From: CAYWWM01 sp965198025
GTDB lineage: Bacteria; Acidobacteriota; Terriglobia; 2-12-FULL-54-10
Reading direction: 5' to 3'
Assembly: GCA_965198025.1 (NCBI GenBank)
Contig: OZ240237.1
Coordinates: 3,286,001 to 3,350,000, forward strand
DNA length: 64,000 nt
Shown here: in pieces, positions 43,500 to 52,107 of the stretch
Position numbering within the stretch: the first letter of the stretch is position 1
Layout: each line of letters starts with the position of its first letter
Position numbers and translations under genes: made by a program
Notes under the pieces: generated by a model
Seen by the model: the letters and a program-made list of their open reading frames with translations, nothing else
Databases searched by the model: none
What the model was told of the DNA's origin: nothing

Positions 43500-44149
43500 A
43501 ACAAGCCTTTCGTGCTGGGCATCTGATCCTTGAGGCGCGCGTCGAGCGAGACGGCCATCTTCATGGCGCGGGCAAAGGACTTGAACAGCGCTTCGACGGC
43601 ATGGTGCGTGGAGCGGCCATAGAGGACCTTGAGATGGACGTTGGCTTGGGCATGCGTCGCGAAGCCCTGAAAGAAGTCCTCGACCAGCTCGGTTTGCAGG
43701 TCTCCGACCAGGCGCCGGCGGAATCGCGCGTTGCAGACGAGATAAGGCCTGCCGGAGAGATCCACGGAGGCAACGGCGAGCGTCTCATCCAGCGGCATGA
43801 TGAAATAGCCGGCGCGGTTGATGCCACGCTTGTCGCCGAGCGCCTTGGTGAAGCACTGGCCGAGGACGATGCCGACATCCTCGACGGTGTGGTGCTGATC
43901 GACGTCCAGATCCCCCGAGGCGCGCAGTTCGAGGTCGAACCCGCCGTGCTTGGCGAAGAGCTCGAGCATGTGGTCGAGGAAGCGGATTCCGGTGCGCACG
44001 TCGTAGCGTCCCTTGCCGTCGAGCACCAGCGCGGCGCGAATCTGCGTCTCGGTCGTCCGGCGTCTGACGGAGGCGGCACGCCGCTTGCGGCGGCTTGTGG
44101 CGCGCGCCCGGGGCCGGGTCGAACGGCGGGCAAGCGAAGGAGTTTTCAT
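43496..44149 (-). CDS. hisB: Imidazoleglycerol-phosphate dehydratase
   Basis: Mn-dependent dehydratase of 217 residues, the single-domain form without a fused phosphatase. Metal-binding motifs are FLDHMLELFAKHGGFDL, DQHHTVEDVGIVLGQ and STHHAVEALFKSFARA. About 30 very basic N-terminal residues (RRSTRPRARATSRRKRR) precede the family start and may be an extension or mis-assigned start; a later start would lose the ATGA overlap with the HAD gene. Confidence 0.94.
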   Translation of the reverse strand: MKTPSLARRSTRPRARATSRRKRRAASVRRRTTETQIRAALVLDGKGRYDVRTGIRFLDHMLELFAKHGGFDLELRASGDLDVDQHHTVEDVGIVLGQCFTKALGDKRGINRAGYFIMPLDETLAVASVDLSGRPYLVCNARFRRRLVGDLQTELVEDFFQGFATHAQANVHLKVLYGRSTHHAVEALFKSFARAMKMAVSLDARLKDQMPSTKGLL

Positions 44150-44826
44150 GGCAGTACCTGCTCGAGATCGTTGATGTCGCCGACCACGGCCAACGCGCCT
44201 TGCTTCCGGAACAGGGCTTCGAGCTCGACCGTGAGCGGTTTCCCGGGAGCCACGACCCCAATGAATGGGATCGAGGCGGCTTGAGCGGCGAGGCAGTCAT
44301 CCATGACGTCGCCGACGTAAAACGTCTCCGAAGGCTTCAGATGTTCCAGGATTTTCAAGAGCCCTTCCGGGTGCGGCTTCTCAAACTGCACGTCCTCCAT
44401 GCCGACGATCGGGTCGAAGCGAATGCCGGGTGCGAACTTGGAGAGCGTAAACTCGGCCTCCCATCGCTCCCGTCCGGTGAACAGAGCGAAGTGAAAACGA
44501 AGCGCCAGGCGCTCGAGCATCTGCTTGCACGGGAGCCAGCGCTCGCGGGAAATCAAGCCGGTGTTGCGCTCGCCGAGATAAATGCGCTGGAACGCGGCGA
44601 TGACGTCTTTCCGCGAGGGGGAGGCACCCCGCTCCCGGATCAGTTCGAGCGAGAGGTCCCAGTCGTTGTTGGACCCGCCGCGGTTCTTGGCGGCCTGGAT
44701 TTCCGTATGTGTGACGGAAGCGCCCGTAAACTGCCGCACGGTCTCCCGGATGGTTTCGCGGTAAGACTCCGTGACGTCCACGAGGACACCATCCATGTCG
44801 AAGATGAGCAGGCTTCGCTTGTTCAT
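44146..44826 (-). CDS. HAD-superfamily phosphatase inside the his operon, candidate histidinol-phosphatase
   Basis: 226 residues, HAD subfamily IA. Motif I DMDGVLVD (nucleophile Asp), motif II LFTGRE, Lys in FEKPHPEG, and motif IV VGDVMDDCLAAQAA are all present. Overlaps hisC upstream and hisB downstream by ATGA on both sides, so it is tightly coupled with histidine genes. HisB here has no phosphatase domain and no PHP-type HisK or IMPase-type HisN is in the window, so this gene is a good candidate for histidinol-phosphate dephosphorylation. The role is inferred from context only. Confidence 0.8.
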   Translation of the reverse strand: MNKRSLLIFDMDGVLVDVTESYRETIRETVRQFTGASVTHTEIQAAKNRGGSNNDWDLSLELIRERGASPSRKDVIAAFQRIYLGERNTGLISRERWLPCKQMLERLALRFHFALFTGRERWEAEFTLSKFAPGIRFDPIVGMEDVQFEKPHPEGLLKILEHLKPSETFYVGDVMDDCLAAQAASIPFIGVVAPGKPLTVELEALFRKQGALAVVGDINDLEQVLP

Positions 44827-45896
44827 CGGGGAGCCGCCGTGCGCAAGGAGCGCAGGACCGCGATCAGCTTTCGGGTCTGTTGGCGCGTTCCCACGGTGAT
44901 GCGGACACAGCCGGGGAGATCGTAGCTGCGGTCGCGGACCAGGATGTCATGCTCGGCAAGCCGCCGCCGCATCGCGGACGCTGCAGAACCGAAGTCTACC
45001 AGAACGAAATTGGCATCGCTCGGAAAGTACGGCAGGCCGAGGGAATCGAGTTCGTTGCAGAGCAAGGTGCGGGCGCGCAAAACCTCGGCAGCATACTTTC
45101 GAAAGTAGCCGGAATCACGGATGGCGGCCAGACCCAGCGTAACGGCGGCGGCGTTCACGCTGTACGGCGACTGGCCTTTGCGGATCGCCTGGATATTTTC
45201 GCGCCGAGAAAACAGGCAGCCGAGACGCAGGGCTGCCAAGCCAACGGCCTTCGAGAACGTCCGCGAGACGAACAGGTTCCGGTGTCTCGTGATCCAGGGA
45301 AGAACCGTCTTGCCGGAGAATTCGAAATAGGCTTCGTCCACGACGACCGCGGCATGGGGGGCGGCGCGCAACAGTGCTCTGATCTGGGCGGGAGGCGCCG
45401 AGGCTCCGGTCGGGTTGTTCGGGTTGGCAATGAAGATCGCCCGCACGCGCGCGTTGATCTTGCAGAGCAGCTCCTGGCCAGGGAAGCGGCCGTCGGAGGA
45501 GTAGGGGACCTCGACGACTCTCGCTCCGGCCACCTGGGCATAAAAGCGATACATGGCGTAAGTCGGACGTGCGAGGAGCACGGTGTCGCCCGCGTTGACA
45601 TAAGTGTTGATGACGAGTTGGATGGCTTCATCGGTGCCGTTGGTCAGCGTCATTCGTTCGGGAGGGACTTTGAAATAGGCAGCGAAGCGGGGGAGGGCTT
45701 CCTGGTATTCCGGGTAGACGGCGAGGTCGTCCGCAGCGAGCGCGCGCATGGCCTGGCGGACGCGCGGCGAGCAGCCTACGGTGTTCTCGTTGAAGTCGAG
45801 CCGCAGCTTCCCGCTGCGCCCGGACGAGGGCGGACGGTAGGGGTCCATGCTCTCGATGGCAGCGCGGGGTTTGAGCGGGTTGGAATTCCTTTGCAT
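44823..45896 (-). CDS. hisC: Histidinol-phosphate aminotransferase
   Basis: PLP class II transaminase (fold type I), 357 residues. LDFNENTVGCSPRVRQAM opens the core, NGTDEAIQLVINTY binds PLP phosphate, ANPNNPTG and VVDEAYFEF are cofactor contacts, and SRTFSKAVGLAALRLG contains the Schiff-base lysine. It lies six bases after hisD and overlaps the HAD gene. Confidence 0.94.
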   Translation of the reverse strand: MQRNSNPLKPRAAIESMDPYRPPSSGRSGKLRLDFNENTVGCSPRVRQAMRALAADDLAVYPEYQEALPRFAAYFKVPPERMTLTNGTDEAIQLVINTYVNAGDTVLLARPTYAMYRFYAQVAGARVVEVPYSSDGRFPGQELLCKINARVRAIFIANPNNPTGASAPPAQIRALLRAAPHAAVVVDEAYFEFSGKTVLPWITRHRNLFVSRTFSKAVGLAALRLGCLFSRRENIQAIRKGQSPYSVNAAAVTLGLAAIRDSGYFRKYAAEVLRARTLLCNELDSLGLPYFPSDANFVLVDFGSAASAMRRRLAEHDILVRDRSYDLPGCVRITVGTRQQTRKLIAVLRSLRTAAPR

Positions 45897-45902
45897 TGAA
45901 CT

Positions 45903-47228
45903 TCAGGACCGGGGCCCGGATTGCAGGCGAATTTCGACGGAGCGGGCGTGCGCTTCCAGGCCTTCTCCGCGGGCCAGGCTGGTGACGGAGGGCGCGAGTC
46001 TACGCAGGCCCCGGCGGTCCAGCTCTTGCACCGAGACGATCTTCAGAAAATCGAGGACCGAGAGTCCACCACGGAAGCGCGCCATCCCGCCGGTCGGCAG
46101 AACGTGATTCGGTCCGGAGGCATAGTCACCGGCTGCCTCGGGGCTATACGGGCCGACGAACACGCTGCCGGCGTTGCGGACCTGGTGCAGCGGCAACTTG
46201 GCAGGAACCACGAGATGTTCTGGAGCGAACTCGTTGGCCAGCGCGACGGCCTCGTTCAGGCTGCGGACAACGATGATCGCTCCGTTGTTGGCCAGCGACG
46301 CGGCGGCAGGGTTCCCCTCGGGGAGCGCGGCAAGCTGCGGCACCAACGCCCGGGCCACCGCCTTGGCCAAGCGGGCAGACGGAGTCAGCAGAATCGCCGA
46401 GGCGTCCTCATCGTGCTCGGCCTGCGCCAGCAAATCGGCGGCGAGCCATGAAGGATTGGAGTCTCCCTCGGCGATGATCAGGACCTCGGTCGGTCCGGCG
46501 ACAAAGTCAATGGGCGTGTCGCGCGAGATGAGGCGCTTGGCGGCGGCAACATAGGCGTTTCCGGGGCCGACGATCTTCGAGACGGGAGCAATGGTCCTGG
46601 TCCCGTAGGCGAGCGCGGCGATGGCCTGCGAGCCACCTGCGGCGTAGATTTCCCGGATGCCCAGCTCGTGGGCTACGGCAAGAATTTCCGGCACCGGCCG
46701 CGGAGTGGTTACCGCAATGCGCTCGACCCCGGCGACTTGCGCCGGAATGGCCGTCATCAATAGCGTTGAGGGAAGCGGATGGAGACCGGCGGGGATGTAA
46801 CAGCCGACGCTCGACAGGGGCCGCACCAGCTGGCCGAGGCGGACACCGGGCCGGACGGTCTTGATCCATTCGCGGGGCATCTGCAGGCGGCAGAACGAGC
46901 GGATGTTCTTAGCCGCTTCCCGAACAGCGGCGCGGAATTGGGGCGAGACGGCGGCAGCGGCCTGGGCGGAGGCCCGCACAGGGACGGCGAGATCGCGGGC
47001 CGTCCGACCTGTGAATCCATCCCAGCGCCGGGCGTAGCGGACCAGCGCGGTGTCGCCCAGGCGACGAACCGCGTCGAGCACAGGCTGCACGTCGCGTTCG
47101 GCTTGTTCGAGGCGCTGGGCGCGGCGCGCAAAGACACGCCGCACGGCACGCTGATCCCGGCTGGAGAGGGTCGCGATGGGGAACTTGTTGCTGGTTTGTT
47201 TGCGAGACATGCTTGTACTCGGCCTCAT
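45903..47228 (-). CDS. hisD: Histidinol dehydrogenase
   Basis: Zinc-dependent four-electron oxidation of histidinol to histidine, about 441 residues. GCYIPAGLHPLPSTLLM, KIVGPGNAYVAAAKRL, DFVAGPTEVLIIAE, the catalytic Glu/His in NEFAPEHLVV and the zinc site in GDYASGPNHVLPTGG are all present. Starts at ATG 47228 or 47210 are possible; neither has a strong SD. Confidence 0.95.
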   Translation of the reverse strand: MRPSTSMSRKQTSNKFPIATLSSRDQRAVRRVFARRAQRLEQAERDVQPVLDAVRRLGDTALVRYARRWDGFTGRTARDLAVPVRASAQAAAAVSPQFRAAVREAAKNIRSFCRLQMPREWIKTVRPGVRLGQLVRPLSSVGCYIPAGLHPLPSTLLMTAIPAQVAGVERIAVTTPRPVPEILAVAHELGIREIYAAGGSQAIAALAYGTRTIAPVSKIVGPGNAYVAAAKRLISRDTPIDFVAGPTEVLIIAEGDSNPSWLAADLLAQAEHDEDASAILLTPSARLAKAVARALVPQLAALPEGNPAAASLANNGAIIVVRSLNEAVALANEFAPEHLVVPAKLPLHQVRNAGSVFVGPYSPEAAGDYASGPNHVLPTGGMARFRGGLSVLDFLKIVSVQELDRRGLRRLAPSVTSLARGEGLEAHARSVEIRLQSGPRS

Positions 47229-47303
47229 GATCGAGTGGGAAGCGGGCAAAAAGGTTCCGGCTCTACACCTGGCGGAAGCTCCTTTTCAGTCGCGGCTCGG
47301 ATT

Positions 47304-48200
47304 CTACATAATGATCTTATTCAGGGGATACTCCACAATTCCCTGTGCGCCGGCCCGCTTGAGCTGGGGGATGATGAGGCGGACCTGCTTCTCTTCCAAA
47401 ATCGTATTGATAGCCACCCATCCGGTCTCGCTCAACTCGGAGATGGTCGGGCGCTTGAGCGCGGGCAAAACGTCGAGCACGGCCGCGAGGTTGTCCTTGT
47501 GGACGTTGAGCATGAGGCCGACCTTGCCGAAGGCGAGCATCGCGCCTTCGAACAACAACTTGATGTTGCCCAGTTTTTCGCGCTTCCAGGCGTCTTCCCA
47601 GGCTGCGCGGTTGGCGATCAGGACGGTGTTCGACTGCATGACAGTATCCAGAATCCTGAGCTTGTTGGCGCGAAGCGAAGAACCGGTTTCGGTGACTTCA
47701 ACGATCGCGTCGGCGAGCAAGGGCGGCTTGACCTCGGTGGCGCCCCAGGAAAACTCGACGTGCGCGCGGACGCCGTGGCGGGCGAGATAGCGCTCCGTGG
47801 CCTTGACGAGCTCCGTGGCAATGACTTTGCCTTCGAGGTCCTTGGGGCCCTGGATGGGGGAGTTCTCCGGGGCGGCCAGGACCCAGCGGACCTTACGGAA
47901 GCTCTGCTTGGCGTAGATCAGGTCGGCGACTTCGACGACCTGGGCGTCGTTCTCGGCTACCCAGTCGCGGCCGGTCAGGCCGGCGTCGAGCACTCCGTCC
48001 TCGACGTAGCGGGCCATTTCCTGGGCGCGGATCAGCACGCAGTCGAGCTCATCGTCGTCGACAGTCGGAAAGTACGACCGGCTGCCGACCTGGAAGTCGA
48101 AGCCAGCCCGGCGAAACAGATCCATGGTGGCGTCCTGCAGGCTGCCCTTGGGAATGCCGAGCTTGAGCTTGGGGGTCGAGTTCGAATTGGCGTCAGGCAT
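47304..48200 (-). CDS. hisG: ATP phosphoribosyltransferase, long form
   Basis: First step of histidine synthesis, feedback-inhibited by histidine. 298 residues with the C-terminal regulatory domain of HisG_L, so HisZ is not needed. LGIPKGSLQDATMDLFRRAG opens the protein, GLTGRDWVAEN follows and EVTETGSSLRANKLRI holds the PRPP loop. The last 75 residues (MLNVHKDNLAAVLDVLPAL) form the ACT-like domain. ATG 48200 has AGGAG at ideal spacing, 11 bases after hisI. Confidence 0.95.
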   Translation of the reverse strand: MPDANSNSTPKLKLGIPKGSLQDATMDLFRRAGFDFQVGSRSYFPTVDDDELDCVLIRAQEMARYVEDGVLDAGLTGRDWVAENDAQVVEVADLIYAKQSFRKVRWVLAAPENSPIQGPKDLEGKVIATELVKATERYLARHGVRAHVEFSWGATEVKPPLLADAIVEVTETGSSLRANKLRILDTVMQSNTVLIANRAAWEDAWKREKLGNIKLLFEGAMLAFGKVGLMLNVHKDNLAAVLDVLPALKRPTISELSETGWVAINTILEEKQVRLIIPQLKRAGAQGIVEYPLNKIIM

Positions 48201-48211
48201 TCGGGTGCTCC

Positions 48212-48595
48212 TTATTTGGCAGTCGTGCCGTAAACCTGCCCGGGGTCGAAAACGCGCGGCTCGGCGATGACGAGTTGATCGCCTTCGACGCGGCGGAAAA
48301 AGCACGAGCCGTAACCCTCGTGACAGGTTCCGGGACCGATCTGTTCGGCAACAACGAGCACGGTGTCGGCGTCGCAGTCGACGCGGATGTCGGTGACCTT
48401 CAGGACATGACCGGAGCTTTCGCCCTTCACCCAGAGCTTGTTGCGCGAGCGGCTGAAAAACGTTACCTGGCCGGTCTCAATCGTCTTCCGGAACGACTCG
48501 GCGGTCATGAAACCGAGCATCAATACCTTGCCGGTGCCGGATTCCTGAACGATGGCCGGGAGCAGGCCCGTCGTCTTGTCGAATTTCAGTTCCAT
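48212..48595 (-). CDS. hisI: Phosphoribosyl-AMP cyclohydrolase
   Basis: Opens the adenine ring of PR-AMP. 127 residues, HisI only, without the HisE pyrophosphohydrolase domain. The zinc and magnesium sites are in DIRVDCDADTVLV and GTCHEGYGSCFFR; SFRKTIETGQVTFFSRSRNKLWVKGE is diagnostic. ATG 48595 follows AAGGAG. It is the first structural gene after the attenuator. Confidence 0.95.
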   Translation of the reverse strand: MELKFDKTTGLLPAIVQESGTGKVLMLGFMTAESFRKTIETGQVTFFSRSRNKLWVKGESSGHVLKVTDIRVDCDADTVLVVAEQIGPGTCHEGYGSCFFRRVEGDQLVIAEPRVFDPGQVYGTTAK

Positions 48596-48645
48596 GAGCG
48601 ACTCCTTCGAAGGCTTCGGTTTGCCCTGACCGAAATCAGAAAACA

Positions 48646-48684
48646 AGAGCAGATCCCCTGGCAGTTGCGCTCCTCAGGATAAAC
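48646..48684. repeat. Short relative of the 40.2-kb REP-like element
   Basis: AAGAGCAGATCCCCTGG followed by CTCCTCAGGATAAAC resembles the core AGAGCAGATCCCTCG...CTCGGGATGACAT of the element at 40203-40351. It lies in the his leader, between the attenuator and hisI. Confidence 0.4.
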
Positions 48685-48714
48685 AAAAAACCCGCCAGCA
48701 TTCGTGCCAGCGGG
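48685..48714 (-). terminator. Attenuator (intrinsic terminator) of the his operon
   Basis: On the minus strand CCCGCTGGCA, loop CGAA, TGCTGGCGGG, then TTTTTTG: a 10-bp stem (two wobble pairs) and a U run, ending 89 bases before hisI. The 5' arm (forward 48704-48713) can instead pair fully with GTGCCGGCGG inside the leader peptide gene (48757-48766), giving an antiterminator. Confidence 0.8.
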
Positions 48715-48741
48715 CTGTCCAATTCCAAACTATCGGTCGAA

Positions 48742-48819
48742 CTAGGAAGCAGGGTTCCGCCGGCACACGTTGGAGTGCGAATGGTGATGATGCCCGTGGA
48801 TGTGCCGTGTCCGAACCAT
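48742..48819 (-). CDS. hisL: his operon leader peptide
   Basis: 25 codons with seven histidines within ten residues: MVRTRHIHGHHHHSHS, then NVCRRNPAS and TAG. Ribosome stalling at these codons when charged tRNA-His is scarce would free GTGCCGGCGG (48757-48766) to form the antiterminator; in an unstalled state this segment can pair with CGGCAC at codons 5-6 (48802-48807), allowing the terminator. No clear SD precedes the ATG, the one weak point. It resembles enterobacterial HisL in logic, not in sequence. Confidence 0.75.
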   Translation of the reverse strand: MVRTRHIHGHHHHSHSNVCRRNPAS

Positions 48820-48945
48820 AAAAAAGGAAGAATAAGCGAAGCGAGAGAGATTTGTCAAATCGAAACAGAGCAAACAGCCGACAGCAAGTCTCTCGCCGCC
48901 CTTACCCCAGGAACCAAGGACGGGTTACCGAGAGCGGCATGACCG

Positions 48946-51792
48946 CTAGAAGGTGCGGCCGATGGTGAAGCGGAAGGTGGTCTTGGGCTCTTCGTAGGGG
49001 CGGCTCGAGCCGAACGAATAGAGGGCGTGCCGGTAAGAAGCCTCATTCGGGAATATCGCGCGGTCAACAAGCGGAGGTGTGGCGAGGTCGGTCCGGAGCC
49101 GCATGGGATTGTAGGCCCAATAGATGCGGAAGGGCGCATTGACGACGGGGAGCACCACCTGCAACTCGAGGCCCGTCGAAGCCCTCCATTCGAAGTTCGA
49201 GGCCAACTCGAGCTGCCTCTTGAATTCGCTGTTGGGGAAGTCCCTTCGGAGCTGGGTCAGGCGTTCCTCGGTCAGTTCGAGCTGGGACTTGCGCAATGCA
49301 AAGTTGACACCCTGATCCCAGAACAAGGCCAGCGAGACGGGCCCGAAGATGGGAATGCGGTACTCGAAATTGCCCAGCAGTTTGGTGTCGCCGCCGGGAA
49401 AGGTGAGGCGGTTGACGGGAATGGACATGGTCTGAGGCTGCTGGTCTTCCTGGCCCAGTTGGTTGAGCCCGGTGGTGAGGCGAACTGTACCGTCGGAGTT
49501 GAGCACAGGGGCGTGCCGCGTGTCCGGGATGAATCCGATCGGGCTGATGGTGTAGAAATCAAACCCGCGGATGTCGGTCTCGCCGCCGGCGTAGAAGCGG
49601 GAAAAAGGCGGAATCACGCGGCCGCCGTAGCCGCTCATGGTGGTGGCGAGCAGATGCATTCCGAACGTCCGTCCGCCACCGGTAAACGGCTTGAACCACT
49701 TGAAATCCACGGTGGGGCGGTACATGCGGACGTTTCCGCCGAAACCGCTCAGTTCCATGCTGACGAAGATGCTTTTCCCACTCGTAGGCGTCAGTGGATG
49801 GTCCACAGTGTTGTAGGAAAGCGTGGGAGTAATTCGGCTGGTCCGAATCCCCTGGACGGAATTGGCGCCGCCGAGGCCATTGAAGTTCAGGTGCTCGAAC
49901 AGGAGCCGCGAGACCTCGCTGAAGGTAGTAATCTTGCTGCTTTCGTAGCCGTAGGTCAGCCCGAAGCGGGTGAAGGTGTTGCCTATGGGGAGGGGGTAGC
50001 TGGCAAACGTCGTAAACCCGACGCTGCTCTGCCGGTAGTTCTGGATGTTTTCGTCACCGAGCAGGCTGAACAGCGGCCGAATGTCTTGGCCGGCGAAGAT
50101 GGAAGCCTGCTGTGCTTCGTTGAAATTATAACGCCGCGAAAAGAACGTGGCGCCGACCTGCAAGGGCCGGTCAAACGCGTAGGGATGCGTCAAGCCGACT
50201 AAGACATTGCGTTCCAGGCTTCCGAACTGGGTGTCAAAGGTGAGCGTTTCGCCGAGACCCATAAAGTTGTTCGTCTGGTAATTGAAGCCGACGAAGCTGC
50301 CGGTAAGACCACTGACGCCCCCGGTGAACCCGATGGCGTTCTTTCCCTTCTCACTCACCTCGAGATCAATGTCCACGAAGCCGGTTTCATTGTTCGGCTG
50401 GATGTTGGAAGCCGTGGGTTCGAGCGGCTCGAAATAATCGAGCTGATTCAGACGGAGGAGACTCAGCTCCCACAAGCGGCTGTTGAACAGCCCTCCCTCC
50501 CGGAGGAGCAGCTCGCGGCGGATGACCTTGTCGCGTGTCGTGGTATTGCCGGCAAAATCAATGCGCCGGATCCGGAACTGCTGGCCCTCTTCGACGGTGA
50601 ACTCCATGTCAATCTTACGCTCTTCGTCGTCAATGATGGTTTCCGGGCTGGCCACAAAGTTGATGTACCCGAACTCGCCGTAGAGCTTGCGCATGTTTTC
50701 GAGGCCCTCACGGATTTTCGAGACATCGAACACCTCGCCCGACTGCATGTCAAACAAGGGCCGCAGAGCCAAGTTGGGCTGCGTAAAGAGAGTGACATCC
50801 TCGAAGGAAACCTCGCCCAGGTGAAACTGCTCCCCTTCGACCACGGGGATCGAAATGTCCACCTTGCGACCGGGCCGGTTCGGGTAGAGCAACGGAATGC
50901 GGAACCACCCGCCGCCGGTCTCGCGGGTCGTAATGGTGGGTTCGCTGACCAACGCCTTGAAGTAACCTTCGTCCTGATAGGCACCGCGAATCCGTTCCAG
51001 GTCCTCGTCGAGCTTGGACTTGTCGTAGGTCTTTGCGAAGAGGCTTTCCAGGATGTACGTTTTCGGGATCCCATACGGACGCGAGTTCTGCATGGCGCGG
51101 ACCAGCCCCCGGTTGGACAAGACCTTGTTCCCCTCGAAAGTAATCTCACCGATTTTCACCTTGGGGCCTTCGTCGATGAGAAACGTCAGGGATATGGAGG
51201 ACGGGGGGATGGGCTTGGTTTCCACGGTGACCGTGGCATACTGGCGGCCGCGCTCGGCCATCAATTGCTTCAGGACCACTTCGGCGCGCTTGATGCGGGT
51301 CGGGTCATAGCGGCTTTCGACGGTAAGACCGACCCGGCGCTCCCGGAAGCGGTCGAGGATGTCCGAGGTCGTGGCGGACGAGTTGCCCACGTATTCGATA
51401 CTGCGGATCAGAGGCCGTTCCCGGACATCAAAGGTCACAATCTTGCCTTCGTCGCCGTCCTCCACGCGCAGGACGATATCCTCAAACAGACCGGTGTTGT
51501 AAAGGGCCATGAAGTCGCGCCGCAGCGAGTTGGGATCGAAAGGATCCCCCGGTCGGGCGACGGTTCTGGCGCGCATGGTGGCTGCGGGGACGCGCCGGTT
51601 CCCCCGGTACAGGACGTTCTCGATCAGGATGAGGTCTCCGGTCTCGCCGGGCGCCGGGGCAGGGGCAGGCTCGGCCGGCTGAAGCGGTTCGACGATTTGC
51701 CCCAGGGCTTCCGTACCCCCCAGCATCCAGAGAAAGACGAGACCGAAAGCCACGCCTAGCCAAACCCGCGATAGAAAATCCGATGACTTCAT
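48946..51792 (-). CDS. bamA: Outer membrane protein assembly factor BamA
   Basis: Omp85 insertase of beta-barrel proteins, 948 residues. Signal segment (VWLGVAFGLVFLWMLGGTEALG), a Pro/Ala-rich linker, then five POTRA repeats (about 55-450; for example ENVLYRGNRRVPAATMRAR and GEITFEGNKVLSNRGLVRAM), then the 16-strand barrel. The lid-loop motif is GGETDIRGFDFY and the C-terminus FTIGRTF ends in Phe as expected. ATG 51792 follows GGCGGA and starts the signal peptide. Next upstream on the same strand is clpC. Confidence 0.94.
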   Translation of the reverse strand: MKSSDFLSRVWLGVAFGLVFLWMLGGTEALGQIVEPLQPAEPAPAPAPGETGDLILIENVLYRGNRRVPAATMRARTVARPGDPFDPNSLRRDFMALYNTGLFEDIVLRVEDGDEGKIVTFDVRERPLIRSIEYVGNSSATTSDILDRFRERRVGLTVESRYDPTRIKRAEVVLKQLMAERGRQYATVTVETKPIPPSSISLTFLIDEGPKVKIGEITFEGNKVLSNRGLVRAMQNSRPYGIPKTYILESLFAKTYDKSKLDEDLERIRGAYQDEGYFKALVSEPTITTRETGGGWFRIPLLYPNRPGRKVDISIPVVEGEQFHLGEVSFEDVTLFTQPNLALRPLFDMQSGEVFDVSKIREGLENMRKLYGEFGYINFVASPETIIDDEERKIDMEFTVEEGQQFRIRRIDFAGNTTTRDKVIRRELLLREGGLFNSRLWELSLLRLNQLDYFEPLEPTASNIQPNNETGFVDIDLEVSEKGKNAIGFTGGVSGLTGSFVGFNYQTNNFMGLGETLTFDTQFGSLERNVLVGLTHPYAFDRPLQVGATFFSRRYNFNEAQQASIFAGQDIRPLFSLLGDENIQNYRQSSVGFTTFASYPLPIGNTFTRFGLTYGYESSKITTFSEVSRLLFEHLNFNGLGGANSVQGIRTSRITPTLSYNTVDHPLTPTSGKSIFVSMELSGFGGNVRMYRPTVDFKWFKPFTGGGRTFGMHLLATTMSGYGGRVIPPFSRFYAGGETDIRGFDFYTISPIGFIPDTRHAPVLNSDGTVRLTTGLNQLGQEDQQPQTMSIPVNRLTFPGGDTKLLGNFEYRIPIFGPVSLALFWDQGVNFALRKSQLELTEERLTQLRRDFPNSEFKRQLELASNFEWRASTGLELQVVLPVVNAPFRIYWAYNPMRLRTDLATPPLVDRAIFPNEASYRHALYSFGSSRPYEEPKTTFRFTIGRTF

Positions 51793-52016
51793 TCCGCCAA
51801 ACCGTTTCCGGAGCCGCTCCTCCTCCCGCCAGCAGACCCCTCTATCATTCAACCCTTGCTAGTGATAGAACCCCATTTCGAAGGTTCGGTTGCGCCCACC
51901 CCTGGATAATTTCCTTTATTCTATCGGCACAGCAGCTTCCCCTGGATCGAAAGGCTGACCGGTGGATTCCATTCTATAACAGAAGGCCCCCCCAATGGAA
52001 CGCGGGAAATGCAAGC

Positions 52017-52040
52017 GGGGGGGGGGGCACCCCCTGGGGG
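52017..52040. other. G11 homopolymer with adjacent C5/G5 palindrome
   Basis: A run of eleven G (52017-52027) followed by CACCCCCTGGGGG and TTTT, with a C7 run at 51987-51993. The stretch lies between the clpC stop and the bamA start. It can fold as a hairpin or quadruplex and is prone to slippage, and also to sequencing error. Confidence 0.6.
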
Positions 52041-52107
52041 TTTTGGCGGTAAGTTTCCATGCCGGGTTGCTTGGGGTTGCGGGTCTGACCGACTCGTTCC
52101 CAAGAGC

